From positions 806,001-870,000 of the forward strand of contig NZ_JQJY01000001.1 of the NCBI RefSeq assembly GCF_000745775.1: DNA of 64,000 nucleotides, read 5' to 3'. Below are positions 27,353 through 36,189 of this stretch, one piece after another (the first letter of the stretch is position 1; the number at the start of each line of letters is the position of its first letter). This DNA comes from Flavobacterium sp. ASV13. GTDB taxonomy: Bacteria > Bacteroidota > Bacteroidia > Flavobacteriales > Flavobacteriaceae. A model generated the notes under the pieces. The model did no database searches. It was not told the origin of the DNA and worked only from the letters and a program-made list of their open reading frames with translations. The position numbers and the translations under genes are program-made.

Positions 27353-27364
27353 GTTTTTCTTTTC

Positions 27365-28435
27365 TTATAATTTAAAGAAATCAGTTAGTATTTTGATATA
27401 CAGGTCGACTCCTTCTTCAATTTCATTTACAAAAATAAATTCGTCTGCTGAATGCGAACGCAACGTTTCTCCTGGCCCAAGTTTCAAAGACTGACAGCTT
27501 AAAACGGATTGATCTGAAAGCGTTGGCGAGCCATAGGTTGTTCTTCCTAAAGCAATTCCGGCCTGCACCAAACCATGTGCAACTGGAATAGACGATGCGT
27601 TTAAATGCATTGATCTTGGTGTTACTTCGGCATTTACATTGGCTTTCACTACTTCCAAAATTTCAGCATTTGTATAACGGTCTGTTACCCGAATGTCTAC
27701 AACTAAATCACATTCTGAAGGCACAACATTATGTTGTTTTCCTGCATTAATCTGCGTCACGGTCATTTTTACAGGACCTAAAACATCAGAGATTTTGTCG
27801 AATTTATAGTTTTTAAACCATTCCATTACCGGAATTGATTTGTATAATGCATTATCGTCGTTTTGATGTGCAGCGTGGCTTGCGGTTCCTTTTACTTTTA
27901 CGTCCAAAACTAATAAACCTTTTTCTGCAACTGCTAATTGCATCAAAGTTGGTTCTCCAACAATGGCGCAATCTAATTCTGGCAGGCTTTTTAAAACGCT
28001 GTTTAAACCATTTTTCCCGCTGCTTTCTTCTTCGGCGGAAGCCACAATAACGATATTATGCGATAGGTTTTGATTTTCGTAAAAATGAACAAATGTTGCC
28101 AATAACGAAACCAGACATCCGCCTGCGTCATTACTTCCTAAACCAAATAATTTACCGTCTTTTTCAATCGCTTTAAAAGGATCGTTTGTATACGCCTGAT
28201 TAGGTCTTACGGTATCATGATGTGAGTTTAGTAAAAGTGTTGGTTTGTTTTCGTCGAAATATTTGTTGAAAGCCCACACATTGTTATTTTCTCTCTTGAA
28301 AGGAATTTCATTTTGATTGAACCAATTTTCGATTAAAAGAGCCGTTTGGTCTTCTTCACTTGAAAATGAAGGGGTTTCGATTAGGCTTTTTAATAAACTA
28401 ATTGCTTCTTGGGTAAGCGTATCTATATTTTTCAT
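27365..28435 (-). CDS. argE: M20 deacylase (ArgE type)
   Basis: Zinc peptidase-fold enzyme that removes the acyl group from N-acylornithine to give ornithine. The 356 residues hold the M20 metal ligands in order: NSHHDTVRP (His, Asp), LGSNDAGGC (bridging Asp), ASAEEESSGKNG (catalytic Glu and ligand Glu) and GEPT. A dimerisation domain lies at about 175-285. Whether the acyl group is acetyl or succinyl is open, because the transcarbamylase in the same operon has an unusual specificity residue. The gap to argB contains phased octamers and a degenerate palindrome. Confidence 0.9.
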   Translation of the reverse strand: MKNIDTLTQEAISLLKSLIETPSFSSEEDQTALLIENWFNQNEIPFKRENNNVWAFNKYFDENKPTLLLNSHHDTVRPNQAYTNDPFKAIEKDGKLFGLGSNDAGGCLVSLLATFVHFYENQNLSHNIVIVASAEEESSGKNGLNSVLKSLPELDCAIVGEPTLMQLAVAEKGLLVLDVKVKGTASHAAHQNDDNALYKSIPVMEWFKNYKFDKISDVLGPVKMTVTQINAGKQHNVVPSECDLVVDIRVTDRYTNAEILEVVKANVNAEVTPRSMHLNASSIPVAHGLVQAGIALGRTTYGSPTLSDQSVLSCQSLKLGPGETLRSHSADEFIFVNEIEEGVDLYIKILTDFFKL

Positions 28436-28437
28436 TT

Positions 28438-28475
28438 TTGCTAGGTTCTGAGGTGCTAAGATTCTGAGATTCTAA
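28438..28475. repeat. Phased octamer array between argE and argB
   Basis: Units AGGTTCTG, AGGTGCTA, AGATTCTG, AGATTCTA follow in strict 8-bp phase just upstream of the argE start. Confidence 0.65.
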
Positions 28476-28570
28476 GTTTTTAAATAATGACTTTATCAAA
28501 TCTTAACCAGAAAATTAATTTGCGCAAATTTCTTAAATTAATATTTAAAAGCACTGCGCAGTTCTGTTTT

Positions 28571-28701
28571 TTTGCCACTAATTACACGTATTTTCACAAA
28601 TTATTTTTTTATCACAGATTTAAAATCAAAATAAACTTTTTAATACACGTCTAAAATTATTTTCTCTTTTAACAGAGAAAGTTAGTGTCAATTCGTGGCA
28701 A
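28571..28701. repeat. Degenerate GCCACNAATT palindrome between argE and argB
   Basis: The left end, TTGCCACTAATTACAC, pairs imperfectly with the right end, GTGTCAATTCGTGGCAA. The interior is AT-rich, with CACAGATT and ATTTTCAC words. It looks like a decayed copy of the 27239-27352 repeat family. Confidence 0.55.
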
Positions 28702-28707
28702 CATTTT

Positions 28708-29481
28708 TTATAATGTAATCGTTGTATGCGGAATATCTGGATTTTGAAGCATTTTATGATGTCCAATTTTGATTTTCTGAACGCCTCTTGATAAACTATT
28801 GAAACAGTTATCCAATTTTGGAATCATTCCGGAATGGATTACTTTTTCTTCTTTTAGTTGATTGTATAAGGTTTCGTTGATTTCTGTTATCACCGATGAA
28901 TCGTCTTCTGAATCTTGTAAAACGCCTTGTTTTTCAAAGCAATATGTTAGCGTAACATCAAAAACTTCCGATAATGCAATTGATAATTCGCTCGCAATTG
29001 TATCAGCATTTGTGTTTAACAATTGTCCGTTTTTGTCGTGCGTAATCGCGCAGAAAACAGGAACAACTCCTGCTTCTAATAAAGTTGCCAGTAATTTGGT
29101 GTTGACTTGCTTTACATCGCCTACAAATCCGTAATCGATTGTTGGGTGATTTCTTTTTGTTGACTGAATTAAATTTCCGTCAGCTCCTGAAAAACCAATT
29201 GCATTATTATCTTTTGCCTGCAATTGCGCTACAATATGTTTGTTGATTTGTCCTGCGTAGATCATTACTACAACGTCAAGCATTGGAGCATCTGTGATTC
29301 GTCGTCCGTCAATCATTTGCGGAACTAAACCAATACTCTGCGCCATTTTTGTAGCCGATTTTCCTCCGCCGTGAACTAAAACTTTATAGCCTTCAATTTT
29401 AGAAAAATCGGTTAAGAATTGTTCTAATTCTGCTGGATTGTCAATGATGTTTCCACCTATTTTTATTACTGATACTTGCAT
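28708..29481 (-). CDS. argB: N-acylglutamate kinase
   Basis: Phosphorylates N-acetyl- (or N-succinyl-) glutamate in the second step of the cyclic or linear ornithine pathway. The 257-residue amino-acid-kinase fold shows the phosphate-binding glycine loop VHGGGKSATKMA, the substrate loop DGRRITDAPMLDVVVMIYAGQINK and the ATP-site residues near NTNADTIASELS. The length is that of the arginine-insensitive, dimeric type, without the N-terminal helix seen in feedback-inhibited hexamers. It lies between argF-prime and argE on the minus strand. Confidence 0.94.
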   Translation of the reverse strand: MQVSVIKIGGNIIDNPAELEQFLTDFSKIEGYKVLVHGGGKSATKMAQSIGLVPQMIDGRRITDAPMLDVVVMIYAGQINKHIVAQLQAKDNNAIGFSGADGNLIQSTKRNHPTIDYGFVGDVKQVNTKLLATLLEAGVVPVFCAITHDKNGQLLNTNADTIASELSIALSEVFDVTLTYCFEKQGVLQDSEDDSSVITEINETLYNQLKEEKVIHSGMIPKLDNCFNSLSRGVQKIKIGHHKMLQNPDIPHTTITL

Positions 29482-29485
29482 AAGA

Positions 29486-29575
29486 TTCTAAGGTTCTGAG
29501 ATTCTAAGATACTAAGTTTTTTTCTGCGCAAAGTTTCTTAGCATCTTAGTAGCTTAGAATCTTAGCAACTTTAAA
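29486..29575. repeat. Inverted octamer arrays between argB and argF-prime
   Basis: Units AGATTCTA, AGGTTCTG, AGATTCTA, AGATACTA, AGTTTTTT are followed some 40 bases later by TTAGCATC, TTAGTAGC, TTAGAATC, TTAGCAAC. The second set is the rough complement of the first, so the gap can fold on itself. Confidence 0.7.
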
Positions 29576-29579
29576 AAAA

Positions 29580-30527
29580 TTATATTTTTTTAAGAATCTT
29601 TTGTAAAACTAGTTGTGCTGAATACGTTCTGTTATTCGCTTGTTCGATTACGATTGAATTTTCTCCGTCAAGAACTTCGTCGCTTACAATTACGTTACGA
29701 CGAACTGGAAGACAGTGCATAAATTTTCCGTTGTTGGTTAAAGCCATTTTTTCAGCAGTAACAGTCCAGTTTGGATCGCTGTTGGTTACTTTTCCGTAAT
29801 CGTTGAAATTGCTCCAGTTTTTTACATAAACGAAATCGGCGTTTTCGAAAGCTTTATTTTGATCGTATTCGATTTTGCAGTCTTTTGTGATTTCTGGACT
29901 TAATTCATAACCTTCTGGATGTGTGATTACAAAATCCATATCTTTTTGCATCTGCATCATTTCTACGAATGAATTTGCAACTGCCTGAGGCAAAGCTTTT
30001 GGGTGCGGCGCCCAAGAAAGAACTACTTTTGGTTTGTGTTTTGTTTTGAATTCTTCCATCGTAATGGCATCTGCAAGAGATTGTAATGGGTGACGAACCG
30101 CACTTTCCATGTTTACGATTGGCACTGTAGCGTATTTCAGAAATCCTGAAATCACAGTTTCCTGATAATCTTTTTCTTTGTCTACCAAACCTGCAAAAGC
30201 ACGAATTGCAATGATATCACAATATTGAGAAACTACTTCTGCCGCTTCTTTGATATGTTCTGATGCACCAGAATTCATAACCGCTCCATCTTCAAATTCT
30301 AATGTCCATCCTTCGTTGGTAAAATTCATTACCATAACGTTCATTCCTAAGTTTAAAGCAGCTTTTTGTGTACTCAAACGCGTTCTTAAACTCGGATTGA
30401 AGAATAACATTCCTAAGGTTTTATTCTTCCCTAATTTTTTATTTTTAAGCGGCTCTTTTTTGATCTTGATCGCGCTTTTTACCCATTTTGATAATGAGTC
30501 GATATCTTTTATTGAAATATAATTCAT
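29580..30527 (-). CDS. argF': N-acylornithine carbamoyltransferase (ArgF-prime)
   Basis: Transfers carbamoyl phosphate to N-acetyl- or N-succinylornithine, replacing the classical ornithine transcarbamylase. The 315 residues contain the carbamoyl-phosphate motif FFNPSLRTR (about 42-50), the HPLQSLADAITMEE block and the C-terminal HCLPVRRNVIVSDEV. The sequence aligns from memory with the Bacteroides fragilis enzyme throughout. At the residue that sets acyl preference (Pro90 in B. fragilis, Glu92 in Xanthomonas) this protein has S89 in GASEH, so the substrate is uncertain. It sits in the arg operon between proB and argB. Confidence 0.93.
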   Translation of the reverse strand: MNYISIKDIDSLSKWVKSAIKIKKEPLKNKKLGKNKTLGMLFFNPSLRTRLSTQKAALNLGMNVMVMNFTNEGWTLEFEDGAVMNSGASEHIKEAAEVVSQYCDIIAIRAFAGLVDKEKDYQETVISGFLKYATVPIVNMESAVRHPLQSLADAITMEEFKTKHKPKVVLSWAPHPKALPQAVANSFVEMMQMQKDMDFVITHPEGYELSPEITKDCKIEYDQNKAFENADFVYVKNWSNFNDYGKVTNSDPNWTVTAEKMALTNNGKFMHCLPVRRNVIVSDEVLDGENSIVIEQANNRTYSAQLVLQKILKKI

Positions 30528-30614
30528 GTTTTTTTTTATTAATTTAGATAATGTGATAATTAGAAAATTTGATAATTGTGCATTATCTAATTAACTAATT
30601 TTCTAATTGACTCA

Positions 30615-31376
30615 TTAGATTATTTTAGTAAACGGAATTTCGTCTTTTAATGCTTTTAGAATAAAATTATCATTTAATCCATTCACAATCCAGGTTTCTA
30701 TGTTGGCTGCTTTTGCGATTGCGGCCGCTTCTATTTTAGACTGCATCCCTCCCGTTCCATGTGATGATTTTGATTCGCCGATTTCTTTTTCAAGCGTTTT
30801 TAAATCATTTACCAATTTGATCGTTTCCGGATTCTCATCGTGAATTGAATTTTTCGTGTAAATTCCGTTTGTATTAGTTGCAATTATCAGAATATCAACA
30901 TTTAAAAGAACCGCCGTTAAAGCCGCTAATTTATCATTATCTCCAAACCGAATCTCATCAGTAGCAACGGTATCATTTTCATTAATAATCGGGATGTAAT
31001 TGTTTTTGACTAGTACATTAATAGTATTTACAATGTTCTTTTTGGTCTGCTCTTTTTCAAAATCAGAATAAGAAAGTAAACACTGTGAAGTATTTAGTCC
31101 CAAATCCTTAAAATTTTCATTGTAAATCCGCATTAAATGTGGCTGTCCAATTGAAGCTAAAGCCTGTTTCACAAAAACATCTTTATCCTGATTATCCAGT
31201 TTTACAAATTGCTTCGCTGCAGCAATTGCTCCTGAACTTACTATGATAAACTCATATTCGTCGTTTAAAGCTGCAATCTGTATTCCGAGGTCTTCAATCT
31301 TTCCCCGCGAAATATGATTGGTTTCTTTGGTTAAAGTATTACTTCCTATTTTTAATAAAATCCTCTTTTTTGCCAT
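30615..31376 (-). CDS. proB: Glutamate 5-kinase, kinase domain only
   Basis: Phosphorylates glutamate in the first step of proline synthesis. The 253 residues cover only the amino-acid-kinase domain: KIGSNTLTKE at the start, SSGAIAAAKQ, INENDTVATDEIRFGDNDKLAALTA and GTGGMQSKIEAAAIA. The C-terminal PUA domain found in the E. coli enzyme is absent, as in other short ProB forms. It follows proA in the same operon, so proline and arginine genes are transcribed together from glutamate. Confidence 0.94.
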   Translation of the reverse strand: MAKKRILLKIGSNTLTKETNHISRGKIEDLGIQIAALNDEYEFIIVSSGAIAAAKQFVKLDNQDKDVFVKQALASIGQPHLMRIYNENFKDLGLNTSQCLLSYSDFEKEQTKKNIVNTINVLVKNNYIPIINENDTVATDEIRFGDNDKLAALTAVLLNVDILIIATNTNGIYTKNSIHDENPETIKLVNDLKTLEKEIGESKSSHGTGGMQSKIEAAAIAKAANIETWIVNGLNDNFILKALKDEIPFTKII

Positions 31377-31379
31377 TTC

Positions 31380-31475
31380 TTTTAAAGGTGCTAAGGTTCT
31401 AAGATGCTGAGATTCTAAGTTTTTTTTTAGAATTTTCTAATTATCTAATTGCCTCAATTTTCACATTATCCCAAT
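31380..31475. repeat. Phased octamers between proB and proA
   Basis: Units AAGGTGCT, AAGGTTCT, AAGATGCT, GAGATTCT begin near 31385. A second set built on AATTTTCT, AATTATCT, AATTGCCT occupies about 31432-31460. A related AT-rich set (AATTAGAAAATT, CTAATTAACTAATT) fills the proB-argF gap at about 30545-30612. Confidence 0.6.
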
Positions 31476-32668
31476 TATCTGATTTGTCCTTCTCCGTACA
31501 CGTACCATTTATTGGTCACGAGATGCTGAAGTCCGATTGGGCCACGTTGATGCAATTTATCGGTGCTTATTGCTAATTCTCCTCCTAAACCAAATTGTCC
31601 GCCGTCTGTGAATCTTGTTGATGCATTTTGATAAACTGCTGCTGCATCTATCGATTCCATAAACAGTTGTGCGACTTCGTTATCTCTGGTAATAATTGCT
31701 GCAGAATGTCCTCCGCAATATTTATTGATCATTTCGATCGCATTTTCCTGAGAATCTATTGTTCCAATTACGATTTTATAATCTAGAAATTCTTCATACC
31801 AAATATCTTCGTTCTGAAGCGTTTTGGTGTTTTCGAAATTCTCTAAGGACTTATCTACAATAACCTCCACTTTTGCTTCTATTAAAGCTTCAATCAACAT
31901 TGCTGTGAAACCTTCAAAATTTGGCAGTTTAGAATCGATTAGAACTTTATCCAAAGCATTACAAGCCGAAATTTTAGCTGTTTTGGCATTCAAAATCACT
32001 TTTAAAGCTAAATCTGTATCTGCTTTTTCATGAACGTAAACAAAATTATTCCCACGTCCGCTTACGATTACGGGACAAGTTGCATGCGCTTTTACAAACT
32101 CAATTAATTTTTCGCCTCCTCTCGGAACAATTAAATCTACTTTTTGAGTTGGTTTTTCTAAAAATGCCTGAGTTTCTGTTCTGTTGTAATTCAGATATTC
32201 CACCCAGTCTTTTGAAACTCCGTTTTCTTCTAAAGCTTTGTGCCAGAGACTTACGATTTTCAAATTTGATTTTAAAGACTCTTTTCCGCCTTTTAATAAA
32301 ATCTTATTCCCGGATTTAAAAGCAATTCCGCCTGCTTCGATTGTAACATCAGGACGAGATTCATAAATAATTAAAATCGTTCCGAAAGCAGCGGTTTTAT
32401 TTATAACTTTTATTCCATTATCATGTGTAAAATGAAAACGCTCTACTCCAACAGGGTCTTCCTGTGAAGCCAATTGGTTTAATGATAAAATCATCTCGTC
32501 CACCTTTTTATCATCTACTTTTAAACGTTCTTCCATCGCTAAATCTGAGCCGTCGTAATCAGCGAGATCTTCCTGATTGGTCAAGATAATCTGATTCCGC
32601 TCCTGCTCGACCAGGTTTGCCATAGACCGCAAAACCAGATTGCGTTTTTCAATTGATAATGGATTCAT
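31475..32668 (-). CDS. proA: Glutamate-5-semialdehyde dehydrogenase
   Basis: Reduces glutamyl 5-phosphate to glutamate semialdehyde, the second step of proline synthesis. The 397-residue aldehyde-dehydrogenase fold has the family markers KTAAFGTILIIYESRPDVTIEAGG, LIVPRGGEKLIEFVKAHATCPVI and the catalytic Cys in KISACNALDKVLID. The gene is embedded between argD and proB in the arginine operon. The first residues MNPLSIEKRNLVLRSMANLV fit the usual start closely, if slightly short. Confidence 0.95.
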   Translation of the reverse strand: MNPLSIEKRNLVLRSMANLVEQERNQIILTNQEDLADYDGSDLAMEERLKVDDKKVDEMILSLNQLASQEDPVGVERFHFTHDNGIKVINKTAAFGTILIIYESRPDVTIEAGGIAFKSGNKILLKGGKESLKSNLKIVSLWHKALEENGVSKDWVEYLNYNRTETQAFLEKPTQKVDLIVPRGGEKLIEFVKAHATCPVIVSGRGNNFVYVHEKADTDLALKVILNAKTAKISACNALDKVLIDSKLPNFEGFTAMLIEALIEAKVEVIVDKSLENFENTKTLQNEDIWYEEFLDYKIVIGTIDSQENAIEMINKYCGGHSAAIITRDNEVAQLFMESIDAAAVYQNASTRFTDGGQFGLGGELAISTDKLHQRGPIGLQHLVTNKWYVYGEGQIR

Positions 32669-32753
32669 AATTTATAGTTGGTTGGTTGGTTTTTGGTTGT
32701 TTCTTTTTTTAGAAACCTATATTTTAAACCTGGCGGGTTTAACGTAACTAAAA

Positions 32754-33893
32754 TTAGTTTTTTAATTCTTCTAAACTTTCTTTTAAAGCTTTTACAAACG
32801 TATCGATATCTGCTTTTTTCACAGTTAGTGGCGGTAAAATTCTTAATAGATTTTTATTGTTTGCGCTTCCTGTAAAAATGTGTTTTTCGATGATTAATTT
32901 CTTTCTTAAAGCTGCAACATCAAAATCAAATTCTACTCCAAGCATCAAGCCTTTGCCTTTTACTTGTTTGATGCCTTCAACTTCTTTGATTTTTTCTAAG
33001 AAATATTCATAAACTTCGTTTACATTTTTCTGTAAATCCAGTTTTTCAATTACATCTAAAACGGCAATTCCTGCTGCACAAGATAAGTGGCTTCCGCCGA
33101 AAGTAGTTCCCAATAAACCAAAGCTAGCTTCGAATTTTGGAGAAATTAGAATAGCTCCAACCGGAAATCCGTTCCCCATTCCTTTTGCAACAGAGATAAT
33201 ATCAGCATTAATTCCGTGATGTTGGAAAGCGAAGAATTTTCCGCTTCTTCCGTATCCTGACTGTACTTCATCTAAAATTAAAACAACATCGTGTTTTTTA
33301 CATGCTTTTTCTAAAGCCTGAAAAAATTCAGTTGTTCCTTGGTCTAAACCTCCAACTCCCTGAATTCCTTCGATAATTACTGCCGTAACATCGCCTTTAG
33401 CCAATTCAGCTTCAACCAATTCAATTTGGTTTAACGGTAAAAAAGTAACAACTTGCTGTGCATTTATTGGCGCTACAATTTTCTTATTGTCTGTAACCGC
33501 AACTGCTGCAGAAGTTCTTCCGTGGAAAGAATTATCAAAAGCTACAACTCTTGATTTTGCGTTATGGAAAGAAGCTAATTTCAAAGCATTTTCATTGGCT
33601 TCGGCACCAGAACTGCATAAAAACAATTCGTAATCTTCAAGACCGGAAAGTTTTCCTAATTTCTGTGCCAATTCAACTTGTAAAGGATTCTGAATCGCAT
33701 TCGAATAAAATCCTAAATTATCTAATTGATTCTTCAATTTTGTTACATAATCCGGCTGTGTATGTCCAATAGAAATCACACCATGTCCGCTGTATAAATC
33801 TAAATATTCTACTCCTTTGTCGTCTGTAATTGTACAATCAATTGCTTTTACTGGAGTTATGTCGTATAATGGGTAAACGTTGAATAAGTTCAT
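32754..33893 (-). CDS. argD: N-acylornithine aminotransferase
   Basis: PLP transaminase that converts N-acylglutamate semialdehyde to N-acylornithine. The 379 residues are typical of class III aminotransferases, with SGAEANENALKLA (cofactor phosphate), FHGRTSAAVAVT, VILDEVQSGYGRSGKFFAFQ and the PLP lysine in ISVAKGMGNGFPVGA. It lies between argC and proA. In Bacteroidetes the same enzyme probably accepts acetyl or succinyl substrates, and sequence alone does not decide. Confidence 0.94.
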   Translation of the reverse strand: MNLFNVYPLYDITPVKAIDCTITDDKGVEYLDLYSGHGVISIGHTQPDYVTKLKNQLDNLGFYSNAIQNPLQVELAQKLGKLSGLEDYELFLCSSGAEANENALKLASFHNAKSRVVAFDNSFHGRTSAAVAVTDNKKIVAPINAQQVVTFLPLNQIELVEAELAKGDVTAVIIEGIQGVGGLDQGTTEFFQALEKACKKHDVVLILDEVQSGYGRSGKFFAFQHHGINADIISVAKGMGNGFPVGAILISPKFEASFGLLGTTFGGSHLSCAAGIAVLDVIEKLDLQKNVNEVYEYFLEKIKEVEGIKQVKGKGLMLGVEFDFDVAALRKKLIIEKHIFTGSANNKNLLRILPPLTVKKADIDTFVKALKESLEELKN

Positions 33894-33899
33894 TTTTGT

Positions 33900-33970
33900 T
33901 TTGTTTATTTTGTTTCAGCTTTCAGGTTTCAAGTTAACTTGCAACATGAAACTTTAAACTTGAAACTATT
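33900..33970. repeat. Phased heptamers between argD and argC
   Basis: Units CTTTCAG, GTTTCAA are followed by AACTTGC, AACATGA, AACTTTA, AACTTGA, AACTATT in 7-bp phase. The words match the array at 8456-8580. Confidence 0.65.
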
Positions 33971-33971
33971 A

Positions 33972-34949
33972 TTAAAATCCGCTTGGTTTCAAATGTAAAC
34001 CAGTGGTTTCTTCTAATCCGAACATTAAATTCATGTTTTGAATCGCTTGTCCCGAAGCACCTTTGGTTAAGTTATCTATAATTGATGTTATCAAAACCCG
34101 GTTTCCTTTTTTCAATAAACTAATGATACATTTGTTCGTTTGCACCACTTGCTTCATGTTGATATTTGTCGTGGTAACGGTTACGAAAGGTTGATCTTTA
34201 TAGAAATCTTCGTATTTAGCAACCAATTGCTCCAAACTATCATCGCATAATGTATATAAGGTTGCAAAAATTCCTCTTGGAAAATCTCCTCTATTTGGAA
34301 TAAAAAGCAATTCACTTTCAAAATCATCTTGCAATTGAACTAAGCTTTCTCCGATTTCTCCCAAATGCTGGTGTTCAAAAGCTTTGTAATGTGACATATT
34401 GTTATTTCTCCAACTGAAATGAGAAGTTTCTGAAAGACTTACTCCTGCTCCTGTGCTTCCGGTTGTTGCATTAATATGAACATCATTATTCAATAAATTA
34501 TGTTCTGCTAAAGGCAATAAAGCCAATTGAATAGCTGTAGCAAAACAACCTGGATTTGCGATATAATTTGCTTTTTTGATTTCGGCTTTATTGATTTCAG
34601 GCAATCCGTAAACAAAATCTTTTCCTTCGAAATGAGCGTCTTTATTCAATCTGAAATCATTTCCTAAATCGATGATCTTAGTATGACTTGCAAACTGATT
34701 TTCTTTCAAAAATGAAATCGATTTTCCGTGACCTAAACACAAGAAAACAACATTTACATCAGGATTTATCACATCAGTAAAATTCATTTCGATATCTCCC
34801 ATCAAATCTTGGTGCGCTATTGAAAGCGGTTTTCCAGCATTTGTAGTACTGTAAACAAAATCAATGTTTACTTTTGGGTGATACATTAAAATTCTGATGA
34901 GTTCTCCGGCTGTGTAGCCTGAACCACCAATAATTCCGACATTAATCAT
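33972..34949 (-). CDS. argC: N-acylglutamyl-phosphate reductase
   Basis: NADPH-dependent reductase for the third step of ornithine synthesis. The 325 residues begin with the Rossmann motif IIGGSGYTAGELIRIL, and the catalytic Cys lies in the signature NPGCFATAIQLALLPL. It also contains HEFKAFEHQHLGEI-like SHYKAFEHQHLGEIGE and the late FIPNRGDFPRGIFATLYT block. The start overlaps the argG stop by eight bases, so translation is probably coupled. Confidence 0.95.
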   Translation of the reverse strand: MINVGIIGGSGYTAGELIRILMYHPKVNIDFVYSTTNAGKPLSIAHQDLMGDIEMNFTDVINPDVNVVFLCLGHGKSISFLKENQFASHTKIIDLGNDFRLNKDAHFEGKDFVYGLPEINKAEIKKANYIANPGCFATAIQLALLPLAEHNLLNNDVHINATTGSTGAGVSLSETSHFSWRNNNMSHYKAFEHQHLGEIGESLVQLQDDFESELLFIPNRGDFPRGIFATLYTLCDDSLEQLVAKYEDFYKDQPFVTVTTTNINMKQVVQTNKCIISLLKKGNRVLITSIIDNLTKGASGQAIQNMNLMFGLEETTGLHLKPSGF

Positions 34950-36135
34950 GATCTAATTGATTTACAGATGAAAATATGTTTTGTGCATTTCCAAGAATTT
35001 TGATAAATCCTTTTGCATCATCAGATGTCCATGCATTGTTCATTTCTCCATATTGACCAAAACCTGTGTTCATCAAATCGTTTTTAGATTCGATTCCGTC
35101 AAGTGAGAAATGGTATGGTTTTAATGAAACTGTTACCGTTCCATTTACTGTTTTTTGTGTGTCTTGCAAGAAAGTTTCAATATTTCTCATAACAGGATCT
35201 AAAAACTGACCTTCATGAAATAACATTCCGTACCAGTTTCCTAGTTGCTCTTTCCAATATTGTTGCCATTTTCCTAGAGTATGTTTCTCTAATAAATGGT
35301 GCGCTTTGATGATAATTAATGGTGCAGCCGCTTCAAAACCAACTCTTCCTTTGATTCCGATAATAGTATCACCAACATGAATATCTCTACCAATTGCGTA
35401 AGCATTAGCCAATTTTTCAAGTTTTACGATATTTTTTTCAGGAACATCTTTCTTTCCGTTTAATGCAACCAATTCTCCTTGCTCAAAATGAAGTGTTACT
35501 TTTTCTTCTCCTTCTTTTTGCAATTGCGAAGGATAAGCTTCGCTTGGTAACGGTTGACTTGAAGTTAACGTTTCTTTTCCTCCAACACTTGTTCCCCAAA
35601 GTCCTTTATTGATAGAATATTGTGCTTTTTCCCAAGAATAGTGAACTCCGTTTTGAGCCAAATAATCAACTTCTTCTTGTCTTGAAAGTTTTAAATCTCT
35701 AATTGGCGTAATAATTTCGATTTCCGGAGCGATGGTTTGGAAAATCAAATCAAAACGAATTTGGTCATTTCCTGCACCTGTACTTCCGTGTGCGATTGCG
35801 CTTGCTCCCACTTTTTTAGCATATTTAATTGCTTCAATTGCCTGAAAAACACGCTCTGCACTTACTGATAACGGATAAGTATTGTTTTTTAATACATTTC
35901 CGAAAATCAAATATTTTATAGCTTTATCATAATATTTGTCTACGATGGTAAGATTTGCGTGTTGTGCACTTCCCAATTCGTAAGCTCTTTTTTCAATTGC
36001 TGATAATTCTTCAGCGTCGAATCCTCCTGTGTCAACAAGCACAGTGTGAACTTCGTATCCTTTTTCATTTTTTAAATATTTCAAACAATACGAGGTATCT
36101 AATCCTCCGCTATAAGCTAATACTACTTTTTTCAT
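34942..36135 (-). CDS. argG: Argininosuccinate synthase
   Basis: Joins citrulline and aspartate using ATP. The 397 residues start with the PP-loop motif VVLAYSGGLDTSYCLKYL and contain GSTGAGNDQIRFDLIF and the SISKGLWGTSVGG-like SINKGLWGTSVGG. It is the second gene of the operon, 54 bases after the GNAT gene. That gap can form a hairpin with a GAAA tetraloop (minus strand, 36149-36170), possibly a processing or stability element. Confidence 0.96.
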   Translation of the reverse strand: MKKVVLAYSGGLDTSYCLKYLKNEKGYEVHTVLVDTGGFDAEELSAIEKRAYELGSAQHANLTIVDKYYDKAIKYLIFGNVLKNNTYPLSVSAERVFQAIEAIKYAKKVGASAIAHGSTGAGNDQIRFDLIFQTIAPEIEIITPIRDLKLSRQEEVDYLAQNGVHYSWEKAQYSINKGLWGTSVGGKETLTSSQPLPSEAYPSQLQKEGEEKVTLHFEQGELVALNGKKDVPEKNIVKLEKLANAYAIGRDIHVGDTIIGIKGRVGFEAAAPLIIIKAHHLLEKHTLGKWQQYWKEQLGNWYGMLFHEGQFLDPVMRNIETFLQDTQKTVNGTVTVSLKPYHFSLDGIESKNDLMNTGFGQYGEMNNAWTSDDAKGFIKILGNAQNIFSSVNQLDHD

Positions 36136-36189
36136 TTTTTATAATTTTGGCTAATACTTTCGTATTTAGCAGTTTGAGATTTCTTTTAA

